A stretch of DNA of 35,673 nucleotides from an uncultured Marinilabiliaceae bacterium (GTDB lineage Bacteria; Bacteroidota; Bacteroidia; Bacteroidales; Marinilabiliaceae): assembly GCA_937920475.1 (NCBI GenBank), contig CALEUX010000101.1, forward strand, positions 1 to 35,673. Reading direction: 5' to 3'. Positions 8,561 through 15,598 of the stretch are shown here, piece after piece. Below the pieces are notes generated by a model, which saw only the letters and a list, made by a program, of their open reading frames with translations, did not search any database and was not told the origin of the DNA. The position numbers and the translations under genes are program-made. The first letter of the stretch is position 1; every line of letters begins with the position of its first letter.

Positions 8561-10225
8561 TTATTGGTTTCTGTTGTTCGAATGTTGTTCTTTAAGTGCT
8601 TTAATTAAAGCGGCATCGCGCTTATATACATCGCGACCAAAACTGGCTATTCCTTTTTCATCGGCCCATGCCGTAATATATATAACGTGAACGTGAATTG
8701 GCTTTAACAACAAAACCGTTTTGGGTTCACCATCGTCGAGTATTTCCTGCAAGCGTTCCTGTGTCCAGCCTGGATTGTTTTCCAACACTAATTGAGCCAA
8801 CTCAAAAGGCTTATTAATGCGAATGCATCCCGAACTCTGATTCCTGTCGTTGCGCGAAAACGAACTGCGCGAAGGTGTATCGTGAATATAAATGTTGTGA
8901 TGATTGGGAAACATGAATTTTATGCGCCCCAATGGATTGGTAGAACCCGGTATTTGACGTATCATGTATGGGAAGCCGGTTTTTGCGGCATTGTTCCAGT
9001 TGATGGTTGATGGATCGACCTCGGTGCCACTCATGGTTAATACTTTCATTTGTTTCTCGTACAGATAGTTGGGGTTTTTTATCATTTCGGGTATAACATC
9101 TTCGTTTAAAATGGTAGGAGGTAAAGTCCACGTTGGATTAAAAACCAGGTAAGTCATTAACGAGCTAAACACCGGCGTTTCCCTTAGTGGGCGACCAACA
9201 ATGGCATCTGATGTAAAAATTGTCTTTCCGTTTTTAACCAGTTGGAGCGAATAATTGGCAATATTCACAAGTATATATGCATCGCCAAGATTGTCGTTGA
9301 GCCAACGCCATCGTTCCAAATTGGCTTCGATGGTGGCAATACGTTCCGATACAGAAACGTTTAGAACATCAACACTTTGGCCTCCAATAATGCCATCGCC
9401 AATTAAACTGTTTCTGCGTTGAAATATAATTACTTGTTGGTGTAAGGTTTGGTCAAACAGGTTATCATCATCGGTGTCGGGTTTAATAAAACCCTGTTCA
9501 ATGGCCAATCGTTTTCTCAGCAGCGCAACGTCGGGGTGCATCATCCCTTTTTCTAGTTTTTTAAAATTGGTTTTAAAGAGAGCCCAGCCGCCCCAGCGTT
9601 CAATTTTTTTGTATCTGGCAAGAGCTTTTTTTAGGTTATTGTATTCGCGATGGTTGGGCGATAAATGGTTGAGCGCATCCGTAATTTTGCGGGTTTGAAG
9701 TACGCTGTCGATAAATCCGGGCCAGTCAATATTTAAATTCCTTTTAGCCGCATGCCATTGCGGGTCAGCGGTTTGCTGGTCGGTTTTTCCCTCGGCTAAG
9801 TGCGAGGCCATCAACAGAAACGCATCTGAAAGTAAGAACTCAAGCTGCGTAACATCTTTAATCGAAGCCTTGGGAGACTGCTGTATTCTGTTTTTTAGTT
9901 CTTCAATTAAAGAAAAATGGTAATCCTCAGGATTAAGACCTTCGTCATTAGAGTGCCTGATGAAATTTAACAGCTGGTTAACGTTTTCAAGGTTATTCCA
10001 TTTAACAGTTACAAAACGTTGATTATCCTTGTAAAGCCGGGCAATTATATCGGGGTGATAAATGGTTTCTCCTGCAATGGTTGCCGAATCTTTATTCAGA
10101 TATTCAATATTCTGCTTTAAAGATTCTGATAATTCTTTTTTGTGCAAACGTTTTTTACAACCACTTACGAATAGCGCGATTGCAAAACCAATTAGAACAA
10201 TTTTTAAATAGTAGAAATGTTGCAT
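8561..10225 (-). CDS. L,D-transpeptidase, YcbB/LdtD-like lipoprotein
   Basis: The 554-residue product has a signal sequence with lipobox FVSGC, so it is probably an outer-membrane lipoprotein facing the periplasm. Domains in order are an L,D-transpeptidase scaffold region (about 45-220), a peptidoglycan-binding-1 domain (about 225-300, with GDGIIGGQSVDVLN), and a YkuD catalytic domain (about 310-500). The catalytic domain carries the IYIHDTPSR histidine and the SSGCIRI motif with catalytic C467. This is the architecture of E. coli LdtD (YcbB), which makes 3-3 cross-links that can bypass penicillin-binding proteins. Length is close to that family. A charged C-terminal extension of about 50 residues follows the catalytic core. 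Copy 2 of the MITE-like element lies about 100 bp upstream of the start codon. Confidence 0.9.
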   Translation of the reverse strand: MQHFYYLKIVLIGFAIALFVSGCKKRLHKKELSESLKQNIEYLNKDSATIAGETIYHPDIIARLYKDNQRFVTVKWNNLENVNQLLNFIRHSNDEGLNPEDYHFSLIEELKNRIQQSPKASIKDVTQLEFLLSDAFLLMASHLAEGKTDQQTADPQWHAAKRNLNIDWPGFIDSVLQTRKITDALNHLSPNHREYNNLKKALARYKKIERWGGWALFKTNFKKLEKGMMHPDVALLRKRLAIEQGFIKPDTDDDNLFDQTLHQQVIIFQRRNSLIGDGIIGGQSVDVLNVSVSERIATIEANLERWRWLNDNLGDAYILVNIANYSLQLVKNGKTIFTSDAIVGRPLRETPVFSSLMTYLVFNPTWTLPPTILNEDVIPEMIKNPNYLYEKQMKVLTMSGTEVDPSTINWNNAAKTGFPYMIRQIPGSTNPLGRIKFMFPNHHNIYIHDTPSRSSFSRNDRNQSSGCIRINKPFELAQLVLENNPGWTQERLQEILDDGEPKTVLLLKPIHVHVIYITAWADEKGIASFGRDVYKRDAALIKALKEQHSNNRNQ

Positions 10226-10322
10226 AAAGGTTCGTTTGCTAAAACAAAATAAGGTTTATAAACGAAACAGTACTATTAAATTAATGTTTTTTTGCTCAGA
10301 ATGAAGTTGTATCAAAATCTAA

Positions 10323-10539
10323 GTATCTGTTTAAATTTAGTTTCCTGAGTTTATTATAGACTCTTAGAAGTTTAGCCTTTAGACAGATAGACGTGTCCTG
10401 GTTTTTCGGGATTAGACTAAATAGAAAGTATAGACAAACAAGATTAATAAGTTATTTTGTTTATTTTAAGCATGTTACTTTTTGCATCTTTTTCCGATAA
10501 ACCGGAACACGTGTCTAAAAAATAAATTTAAACAGTCTC
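10323..10539 (+). mobile_element. MITE-like element, copy 2 (217 bp)
   Basis: The ends form an inverted repeat of about 17 bp, G-N3-CTGTTTAAATTTA on the left and its complement on the right. The flanks are a perfect direct repeat, TAA at 10320-10322 and 10540-10542. The interior contains hairpins near 10397-10411 (TCCTGG...TCGGGA) and 10493-10508 (TTCCGATAAACCGGAA). A segment shared by all three copies reads TTATTTTGTTTATTTTAAGC and is followed by ATGTTACTTTTTGC. That segment loosely resembles a TTTG...TA-TTTG promoter and could fire rightward out of the element. This copy has no palindromic insertions of the kind seen in copy 3, so it is the best guide to the basic element. Confidence 0.8.
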
Positions 10540-10575
10540 TAAGCATCAGCGACATGTTTATTATTTTGGCATAAC

Positions 10576-10698
10576 AGAGAAGTCTGGAGACAGGGGGATG
10601 GAGACCGAAGAAGGGAGGCCGGAAACCGGAAATCAGAGGCGTAACGTAGTGGAGTTTGGCGTAGCGGAAAAGAAGATTCTTGTCCCTGATTCTTAGTC
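10576..10698 (+). repeat. Purine-rich intergenic repeat, copy 1
   Basis: About 120 bp of G/A-rich sequence with internal near-repeats (GGAGACCGAAG, GGAAACCGGAAATC) and the block GTAGTGGAGTTTGGCGTAGC. It closely matches the reverse complement of 21992-22114, and a shorter degenerate relative lies at 26077-26140. No terminal inverted repeat or target duplication is visible, so it may be a degenerate dispersed repeat rather than a mobile element. The flanking stretches 10543-10575 and 10699-10893 hold no gene that I can support. Confidence 0.6.
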
Positions 10699-10893
10699 TC
10701 TGACAGTTGACAATTTTCTTATGTTCTAATTTAACAGAAGAAAGCACCTTAGTTGAAAAATCTGCTATATGTAAAAAAGTATTTCCGGTTAAGGGAAAGA
10801 GAATCTGAAATGGGATGGATTTTTACCCGATAATAATGGTCTAAAAAAATTAAAAGAAGCTGCAATGGTTGGTGTCAATTGGGAAGATTTTTA

Positions 10894-10901
10894 TATATTT
10901 G
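10894..10901 (+). promoter_or_regulatory. -7 promoter box of the tRNA-Arg gene
   Basis: TATATTTG is a perfect match to the Bacteroidota TAnnTTTG box and ends 15 bp before the first base of the tRNA. A TTG at 10869-10871 is a possible -33 element with a 22-bp spacer. Confidence 0.55.
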
Positions 10902-10916
10902 CACCTCGAAAAAAGG

Positions 10917-10990
10917 GGTCCGGTAGCTCAGTTGGATAGAGCAACAGCCTTCTAAGCTGTGGGTCACAGGTTCGAATCCTGTCCGGATCA
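10917..10990 (+). tRNA. tRNA-Arg (anticodon UCU)
   Basis: The 74-nt sequence folds as a standard cloverleaf. The acceptor strands are GGTCCGG and CCGGATC (one G-U pair), the D-loop contains AGTTGGATA, the anticodon loop CTTCTAA gives anticodon TCT, and the T arm is ACAGG-TTCGAAT-CCTGT. The discriminator is A, and CCA is not encoded, as is usual in Bacteroidota. It decodes AGA/AGG. A 119-bp inverted-repeat element begins two bases after its end, and its terminator-like hairpin at 11071-11110 may end the transcript. I found no copy of the tRNA 3' end at the far side of the neighbouring island, so there is no evidence of tRNA-site integration. Confidence 0.97.
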
Positions 10991-10991
10991 C

Positions 10992-11110
10992 AAAAAGAGG
11001 CTGTCTCATAAGTTTTTTTAAGGCTCTGAAAATTGAGTATTTGAAAAACTACTCGGGTAGGAGTACGAATAAAAAGAGGGTGTCTCTGACTTTTGAGACA
11101 CCCTCTTTTT
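10992..11110 (-). repeat. 119-bp inverted-repeat element, copy A
   Basis: This is the reverse complement of 26171-26289, with one mismatch seen by eye across 119 bp. The two ends are themselves imperfect inverted repeats (AAAAAGAGGCTGTCTCATAAG against AAAAAGAGGGTGTCTCAAAAG), a pattern typical of small non-autonomous transposable elements. One end holds a perfect long hairpin (11071-11110). It separates the tRNA-Arg gene from the convergent beta-helix gene. Together with copy B it brackets the whole carbohydrate-degradation island. Confidence 0.8.
11071..11110. terminator. Bidirectional hairpin terminator between tRNA-Arg and the beta-helix gene
   Basis: AAAAAGAGGGTGTCTC pairs perfectly with GAGACACCCTCTTTTT across an 8-nt loop, giving a 16-bp stem with A-tract and T-tract arms. 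This shape can stop transcription from both sides. It lies between convergent transcription units, where such a signal is expected. The same hairpin recurs at 26171-26210. Confidence 0.65.
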
Positions 11111-11152
11111 CTTTTGATATTATTCATTAATGTTTATTCAAGAATTTCTTCT

Positions 11153-13021
11153 TCACTTCACCGGATAAGCACCCACGTAAGGTTTTTGTTTGGGGCTTAA
11201 TTTTAGTAAGTTGCTAATGTTAGCCGGTAACCTCGAGGCTGCCCTGTTTCCAGAAAATCCTGGCAGTAGTTCGTAACTACCTGTATATTTTCCACGGAAC
11301 AGAGGAATTTGACCATATTGGTAGCCAACTCCGGCTGATTCGAACTGGGGGTGTAGATTACGAAGTTCTGTTAAGTTGCTCAGGTAAAGATGACATTCTT
11401 CGTTTTGCACAGGGCTCCAAAGGATAAGTGGCGCTGAACTATTTGGATTTTGTACATAAACGTTGTTGTTCATTTGTTTAAGTTGTGGCTGTGTTAAGTC
11501 TTTGCATAAACTTGGCGTTTGCCATACATAGAGCAACGGGCGGTTGTAACGATAGTCGGATGTTAAAAGGTTATTAACCAATACATGGTTGTAACGCTTA
11601 TCAACGTCGGGGCCCGAGGCAGGATGCCAGCCAAAATGGTCGCCAACAGCGCTACGAGGTGTGCGGGCTATGGTTACGGTGCTGTTGATAAGGGTATTTT
11701 GATATATTTCAACGCCTGAGCTGTTGAGAACGAAAATGCCCTGATCGCAATTAACAAATACATTTCCGGCCACAATGGCGTTTTTGGATATCTCGAAGAA
11801 GAAGCCATTGTCGCTGGGCCACGGCTGTGTTTTATCGAACGGACGGTTAATATTACCTACGTTTTCAATCCAGTTATTGGTAAAAACGCCATCCACATTG
11901 CCCACATCGTACCATATTCCGTTGGAGTTTGGTAAGTCAATAACGAGGTTGTCGTTGCAGGTAACCCTATAGCACTGATTAAATATTTTTACAGCAGCAG
12001 GATAGTAGCCTGTTATGTTTTCGATGTTGTTGCGTGTAAAGATATTTCTTTCGAGGAGCACATCGCTTGAGCTTAAAATAAAGATGCCCTCGGTGCTGGT
12101 GTCGCTAACCTTGCAATTGCGGATGGTTAAATTATCCCCTCTGAAATATCCGCCCACGCGTGAGCAATATGAGATGGTAACATGTTCGAGCGTGGTGCCT
12201 GTAACTCTTTTGCCATGCTCTTTTTCGGGCGAAACCCATTCGGGGTTAGTGCCATCGAATTCGAATGCCCGGTAAGCGTATTGCGTAAAAGTTATACCGC
12301 GAATAACTGGCCCCTTACCATCGGATGGAATACCGCGCAACTCTCCATCAACACGGTGAATAGCCAGATTGAAAGCGGTTATTTCAATGGTGTGTTTGGT
12401 TGGATCTACCCCAATATAAATCTCTTTGTTAACCTGATCGACGTAAAACGTGTTTTCGTCCACATGGCCTTCCCAGCCAACCGATTGCAGAAACCGGCCA
12501 TCGGCAAAAACCATATCGTTATCGAACCGATGTAAAGGTGTGGTAGGTCCCGATCGGTGTCTCCGCCACCACGATTCAGGTGGCATGGGAAATAAATGTT
12601 CCCATTTTGTAACCCAAAGATTGTTGCCCAGGTCAGTCCAGTTTTCAGCAACGTAGGTGCCTTTTAATACGGGTTGCTCATCGGCATAAGGTTGCATGGT
12701 GATACCCTGGTTAAGTAGCAGGTTTCCGGTGCGGTAAATACCTCCACGAAGGATGATGGCATCGCCGGTTCGGGCTTTATCAAATGCTGATTCGATGGTT
12801 GTGGGTTCTGAAAGCGAAGTTTCGGCGGCGTCTGGTTTTCCGTTAGGTGCAACGTAATAAATTTTACCCGCAACCTTTGGAATTTGATAGGTTTGAGGAA
12901 CGGGGCCATAGGGGCCACCTGAAGGTTGGGCCAACATTGTGATTGAGCATATTAAAAGCACAATAATCGTCATTGTACTTTTTGCTGCCCGGTTGGTTTT
13001 AAAAACAAGGGTTGTGCTCAT
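11153..13021 (-). CDS. Secreted right-handed parallel beta-helix protein, probable polysaccharide-active enzyme (paralog 1)
   Basis: The 622-residue product has an N-terminal signal peptide (hydrophobic about 17-29, ending MLAQ) and then a DUF1565-like start (KIYYVAPNGKPDAAE). A right-handed parallel beta-helix with repeated N-x-hydrophobic turns fills about 200-480. It is strongly similar along its whole length to the protein at 22150-24021. Both keep NGIWYDVGN followed, some 38 residues later, by an FFFEIS segment. From memory, the Asp and Glu positions resemble the catalytic pair of GH120 beta-xylosidases, which also use a beta-helix; this is a hypothesis only. A pectate-lyase-like or other beta-helix hydrolase is equally possible. 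An in-frame ATG 16 codons later could also be the start. The neighbouring GH30 and GH2 genes point to plant-polysaccharide degradation. Confidence 0.8.
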   Translation of the reverse strand: MSTTLVFKTNRAAKSTMTIIVLLICSITMLAQPSGGPYGPVPQTYQIPKVAGKIYYVAPNGKPDAAETSLSEPTTIESAFDKARTGDAIILRGGIYRTGNLLLNQGITMQPYADEQPVLKGTYVAENWTDLGNNLWVTKWEHLFPMPPESWWRRHRSGPTTPLHRFDNDMVFADGRFLQSVGWEGHVDENTFYVDQVNKEIYIGVDPTKHTIEITAFNLAIHRVDGELRGIPSDGKGPVIRGITFTQYAYRAFEFDGTNPEWVSPEKEHGKRVTGTTLEHVTISYCSRVGGYFRGDNLTIRNCKVSDTSTEGIFILSSSDVLLERNIFTRNNIENITGYYPAAVKIFNQCYRVTCNDNLVIDLPNSNGIWYDVGNVDGVFTNNWIENVGNINRPFDKTQPWPSDNGFFFEISKNAIVAGNVFVNCDQGIFVLNSSGVEIYQNTLINSTVTIARTPRSAVGDHFGWHPASGPDVDKRYNHVLVNNLLTSDYRYNRPLLYVWQTPSLCKDLTQPQLKQMNNNVYVQNPNSSAPLILWSPVQNEECHLYLSNLTELRNLHPQFESAGVGYQYGQIPLFRGKYTGSYELLPGFSGNRAASRLPANISNLLKLSPKQKPYVGAYPVK

Positions 13022-13210
13022 GGAATTATTGTTTGGTTTATACTGAATTCAAATACCCTTTTAATTATTTTGTTTTTTAATTGAATAAAATAAAAGTTTA
13101 CAGCATTGAGAATAAGAAATATGGATCCCCGTGCGTTTGGCAATGCTAAATGAGCTGTAAAAACTTTTTATTTAATTAGTGGTTTAGCGGTTAAGGAAAA
13201 CAGACTGTTT

Positions 13211-13224
13211 TGTTCTGTTCTGTT
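13211..13224 (-). promoter_or_regulatory. Shared upstream motif of the beta-helix genes, copy 1
   Basis: The 14-bp sequence TGTTCTGTTCTGTT (AACAGAACAGAACA in gene orientation) lies about 190 bp upstream of the first beta-helix gene. The identical 14-mer is found 32 bp upstream of its paralog at 24053-24066. Both copies are closely followed by TTGCG. It is a direct repeat of AACAG and could be an operator for a common regulator. No other copy was seen by eye. Confidence 0.35.
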
Positions 13225-13290
13225 TGCGATGTTAAAATACATTAATTTGGTGATTATTGCAAGAGGAGTGATGTGGGTAAAATAATAATT

Positions 13291-14925
13291 CTATCGCTTT
13301 AACCTTACCGGAGTATCCACAAAAAAAGTACTGCCCACATTAAATTCTGATTCAACCCAAATTTTGCCGCCCAACATTATTACATATTCGCGAGTTATGG
13401 AGAGTCCTAAACCCGAACCTTCAAATTCGGTGCTGTACGATAAATCGGCCCTAATAAACTGGTTAAATATGGCATCTATGTTTTCTTGCTTAATGCCAAT
13501 GCCGGTATCTCTCACATAAAAATGTGCAAATTCGCTGTTTTTGGTGTAACCAATAGTAACAGAGCCTTGTGTGGTAAACTTAATGGCATTTTTAATCAAA
13601 TTGGTTAGTATAGAATGCAGTTTGTACTCATCGGTGTAAATAGTGCAGGGATTATTGCATTCGGCAAGTTCCATGTTCAGTGTAATTCCTTTTTTACCAG
13701 CTTCCACACTAAAGAAATGATACATTTCCTGAATCATCTTTGCCAAATTAATCTCTTTTAAGAAAAGTGTTTCGGCACCCGATTGTATTTTTGATATATC
13801 AATGATGTTATTGATGGTTTCCAACATTCTGGCCCCGCTTTTTTGTATCAGGTCAATAAAATAGACTTGCTCTTCGGAGCCATAATCAGCAGTTTTTAGA
13901 AGTTCGGAGAAACCCAGAATTCCATTCATAGGTGTTCTAATTTCGTGACTCATATTAGCCAGGAAGGCTGATTTAAGATGATTGCTTTCTTCTGCTTTTA
14001 TTTTTGCCTGTTCAAGTTCCTGTCTTATTCGCGTGTTTTCGTTTAATTGATCTTCAAGATGGCGGGTTTTGATTTTTACCTTTTCGTGTAAAACTCTGTT
14101 AAATAACAATAAAGATGAAAATATTAGCAATAATGCAAAGCCACTCCATATCAAAATCTGGTAAAAGTCTCTCCAGTTAAACTCCTGGCGGTTATATTGT
14201 TTTATCCATTTATTGTAGATTTGCTGATAGGTTCCATTGGCCATTAAAATCTCCAGACCGTTGTTTAGCATAGTCGCTAATTCGGTATGATGTTTACTAA
14301 TTTTAAATCCCATGTTCCGTTCCAGAAAAACCTCCCTACTGGCTTTAATATGTTTTTTGCCAAGATTATCAATGTGGTACTGGCAGATGATTTTATGAGC
14401 CACGGCGCAAAACACTTCTTTTTGTTGAAGAGCTTCAAGCAATTCAGGATAGTTTCGAACAAAAACAAATTGAGTGTTGGGGTTTAACGATTTCATATAA
14501 TGAATCAGCACATCATTTTGCCAGAGCACAACCACTGGTTTTGTAGCAGTCCGCAGAGCTTCCAATGAAAAATGAGGATTCAGCTGGCGGTTGTAGAAAA
14601 AACTGTGGTTGGTGCTTATAAGCGATCTGGAAAACTCGTAATCGTTATCGCCGGTATTAAAGAAAAGCTCACCTGCAACTGCATGCACATCACCATTTTC
14701 TAATGCCGAATTCATATTCTTCCAGTTGCCCGAAACTATCTCTAATTTATTATTGTATAAAGCGTTAATGGCATTTATAATATCAATATTAAAACCAACT
14801 AATTGCTGATTGTCGTTATAAAAATTATAAGGAGGATAGTCGTGACTTACCATTACTTTGTATTGCGAAAACGCAAAGCAAAAAGTAAATATCAACATGA
14901 AAAATAAAAAACCTAATCGTTTCAT
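13291..14925 (-). CDS. Sensor histidine kinase with periplasmic solute-binding (SBP_bac_3) sensor domain
   Basis: The 544-residue product has a signal peptide (1-20, ending FAFS) and a family-3 extracellular solute-binding domain (about 21-245) with the characteristic [20 protein letters not shown] start. One membrane helix follows (about 257-276), then a coiled-coil linker (about 285-315). The HisKA domain has phosphoacceptor H327 in [12 protein letters not shown]. The HATPase domain has [10 protein letters not shown] (N box), DTGIGI (G1) and GSGLGLSI (G2). It should sense a small ligand in the periplasm and phosphorylate a response regulator. No receiver domain is fused, and no regulator gene is present in the window, so it is an orphan kinase here. 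Its place inside the carbohydrate island suggests, but does not prove, that it senses a substrate-related molecule. Confidence 0.9.
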   Translation of the reverse strand: MKRLGFLFFMLIFTFCFAFSQYKVMVSHDYPPYNFYNDNQQLVGFNIDIINAINALYNNKLEIVSGNWKNMNSALENGDVHAVAGELFFNTGDNDYEFSRSLISTNHSFFYNRQLNPHFSLEALRTATKPVVVLWQNDVLIHYMKSLNPNTQFVFVRNYPELLEALQQKEVFCAVAHKIICQYHIDNLGKKHIKASREVFLERNMGFKISKHHTELATMLNNGLEILMANGTYQQIYNKWIKQYNRQEFNWRDFYQILIWSGFALLLIFSSLLLFNRVLHEKVKIKTRHLEDQLNENTRIRQELEQAKIKAEESNHLKSAFLANMSHEIRTPMNGILGFSELLKTADYGSEEQVYFIDLIQKSGARMLETINNIIDISKIQSGAETLFLKEINLAKMIQEMYHFFSVEAGKKGITLNMELAECNNPCTIYTDEYKLHSILTNLIKNAIKFTTQGSVTIGYTKNSEFAHFYVRDTGIGIKQENIDAIFNQFIRADLSYSTEFEGSGLGLSITREYVIMLGGKIWVESEFNVGSTFFVDTPVRLKR

Positions 14926-15267
14926 CTTCTGGCCTGATGTAAGATAAGCATGTTGTTTAAAGGCACACAGGTATTATTTGCCGACTTTTCATGCTACTAT
15001 GAGGTAACTGTTTGTAAAGTGCAAAATTACAAAAATCGATGGCAATAAACAGTATTTATAGAGGTAAAAGAAAGAGAATGAGGTTTAATGCTTGCTGTAT
15101 CGATTATTTATTTTGTGTTTGTTGTTATGCTTCCTTTTCACAAATCCCCACCCATTTAACAGAAATTTCCACTTTTAAACTTCTTTTAATGTATATTTTT
15201 GCAAAAAGGTAATACGTACTTTTAATGTGGGATAAAATCATAGTATTGTGATTTCGTAAACCCACTC
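14926..15267. other. Intergenic region upstream of the sensor kinase, no gene seen
   Basis: This is the left half of the 673-bp spacer between the divergent sensor kinase and GH30 genes. The right half contains copy 3 of the MITE-like element. Apart from the candidate kinase promoter box at 15022-15029, I see no gene, strong hairpin or repeat here. The sequence is AT-rich with stop codons in all frames. Confidence 0.5.
15022..15029 (-). promoter_or_regulatory. Candidate -7 promoter box of the sensor kinase gene
   Basis: On the minus strand this reads TAATTTTG, a perfect TAnnTTTG match, about 97 bp upstream of the kinase start codon. A well-spaced -33 TTTG is not evident, so the call rests on the single box. 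Confidence 0.35.
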
Positions 15268-15325
15268 TTAGTATCTATTTAAATTTAGTTTCCTGAGTTT
15301 ATTATAGACTCTTAGAAGTTTAGAC

Positions 15326-15345
15326 CTGCCTACCGGCAGGCAGGC
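15326..15345. repeat. 20-bp palindromic insertion in MITE copy 3 (first)
   Basis: CTGCCTACCGGCAGGCAGGC follows TAGAC inside the element and is absent from the matching place in copies 1 and 2. It can form a GC-rich hairpin around CTGCC/GGCAG. Confidence 0.65.
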
Positions 15346-15403
15346 TTTAGACAGATAGACGTGTCCCGGTTCATCGGGATTAGACTAAATAGAAAATATA
15401 GAC

Positions 15404-15423
15404 CTGTCTGCCGACAGGCAGGC
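15404..15423. repeat. 20-bp palindromic insertion in MITE copy 3 (second)
   Basis: CTGTCTGCCGACAGGCAGGC again follows the pentamer AGAC/TAGAC. It is exactly the extra length when compared with AGACAAACAAG in copy 2. It differs from the first insertion at three positions, two of which are the paired change C-to-T and G-to-A that keeps the hairpin. Confidence 0.65.
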
Positions 15424-15567
15424 AAACAAGATTATTAAGTTATTTTGTTTATTTTAAGCATGTTACTTTTTATATCTTTTGTCTAAAAGATAAATTTAAA
15501 CAGTCTCTTAATCGATTTAATTAAATTCCAGCAGAAACTTACAGTCATTCAGTATGTTTCTGAGCAC

Positions 15568-15575
15568 TAATTTTG
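15568..15575 (+). promoter_or_regulatory. Candidate -7 promoter box of the GH30 gene
   Basis: TAATTTTG matches TAnnTTTG and lies 23 bp before the ATG, outside the MITE-like element. No clear TTTG lies 19-21 bp further upstream, so a regulated or weak promoter is possible. Confidence 0.4.
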
Positions 15576-15598
15576 TGAAACCAATATAAAAACATGTT

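Larger units (their letters stand above)
15271..15507 (+). mobile_element. MITE-like element, copy 3 (237 bp)
   Basis: It has the same terminal inverted repeats as the other copies (GTATCTATTTAAATTTA at the left) and a perfect TTA duplication at 15268-15270 and 15508-15510. Compared with copy 2 it has gained two 20-bp GC-rich palindromic insertions (15326-15345 and 15404-15423) and lost the TTCCG...CGGAA hairpin near the right end. It lies about 90 bp upstream of the GH30 lipoprotein gene. Its orientation relative to the downstream gene is the same as that of copy 1 relative to the left-edge lipoprotein. Confidence 0.8.

Noticed and set aside
10891-11127. Minus-strand frame of 78 codons containing PDRIRTCDPQLRR
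   Set aside because: This is the well-known false protein produced by translating the reverse strand of a tRNA-Arg gene.
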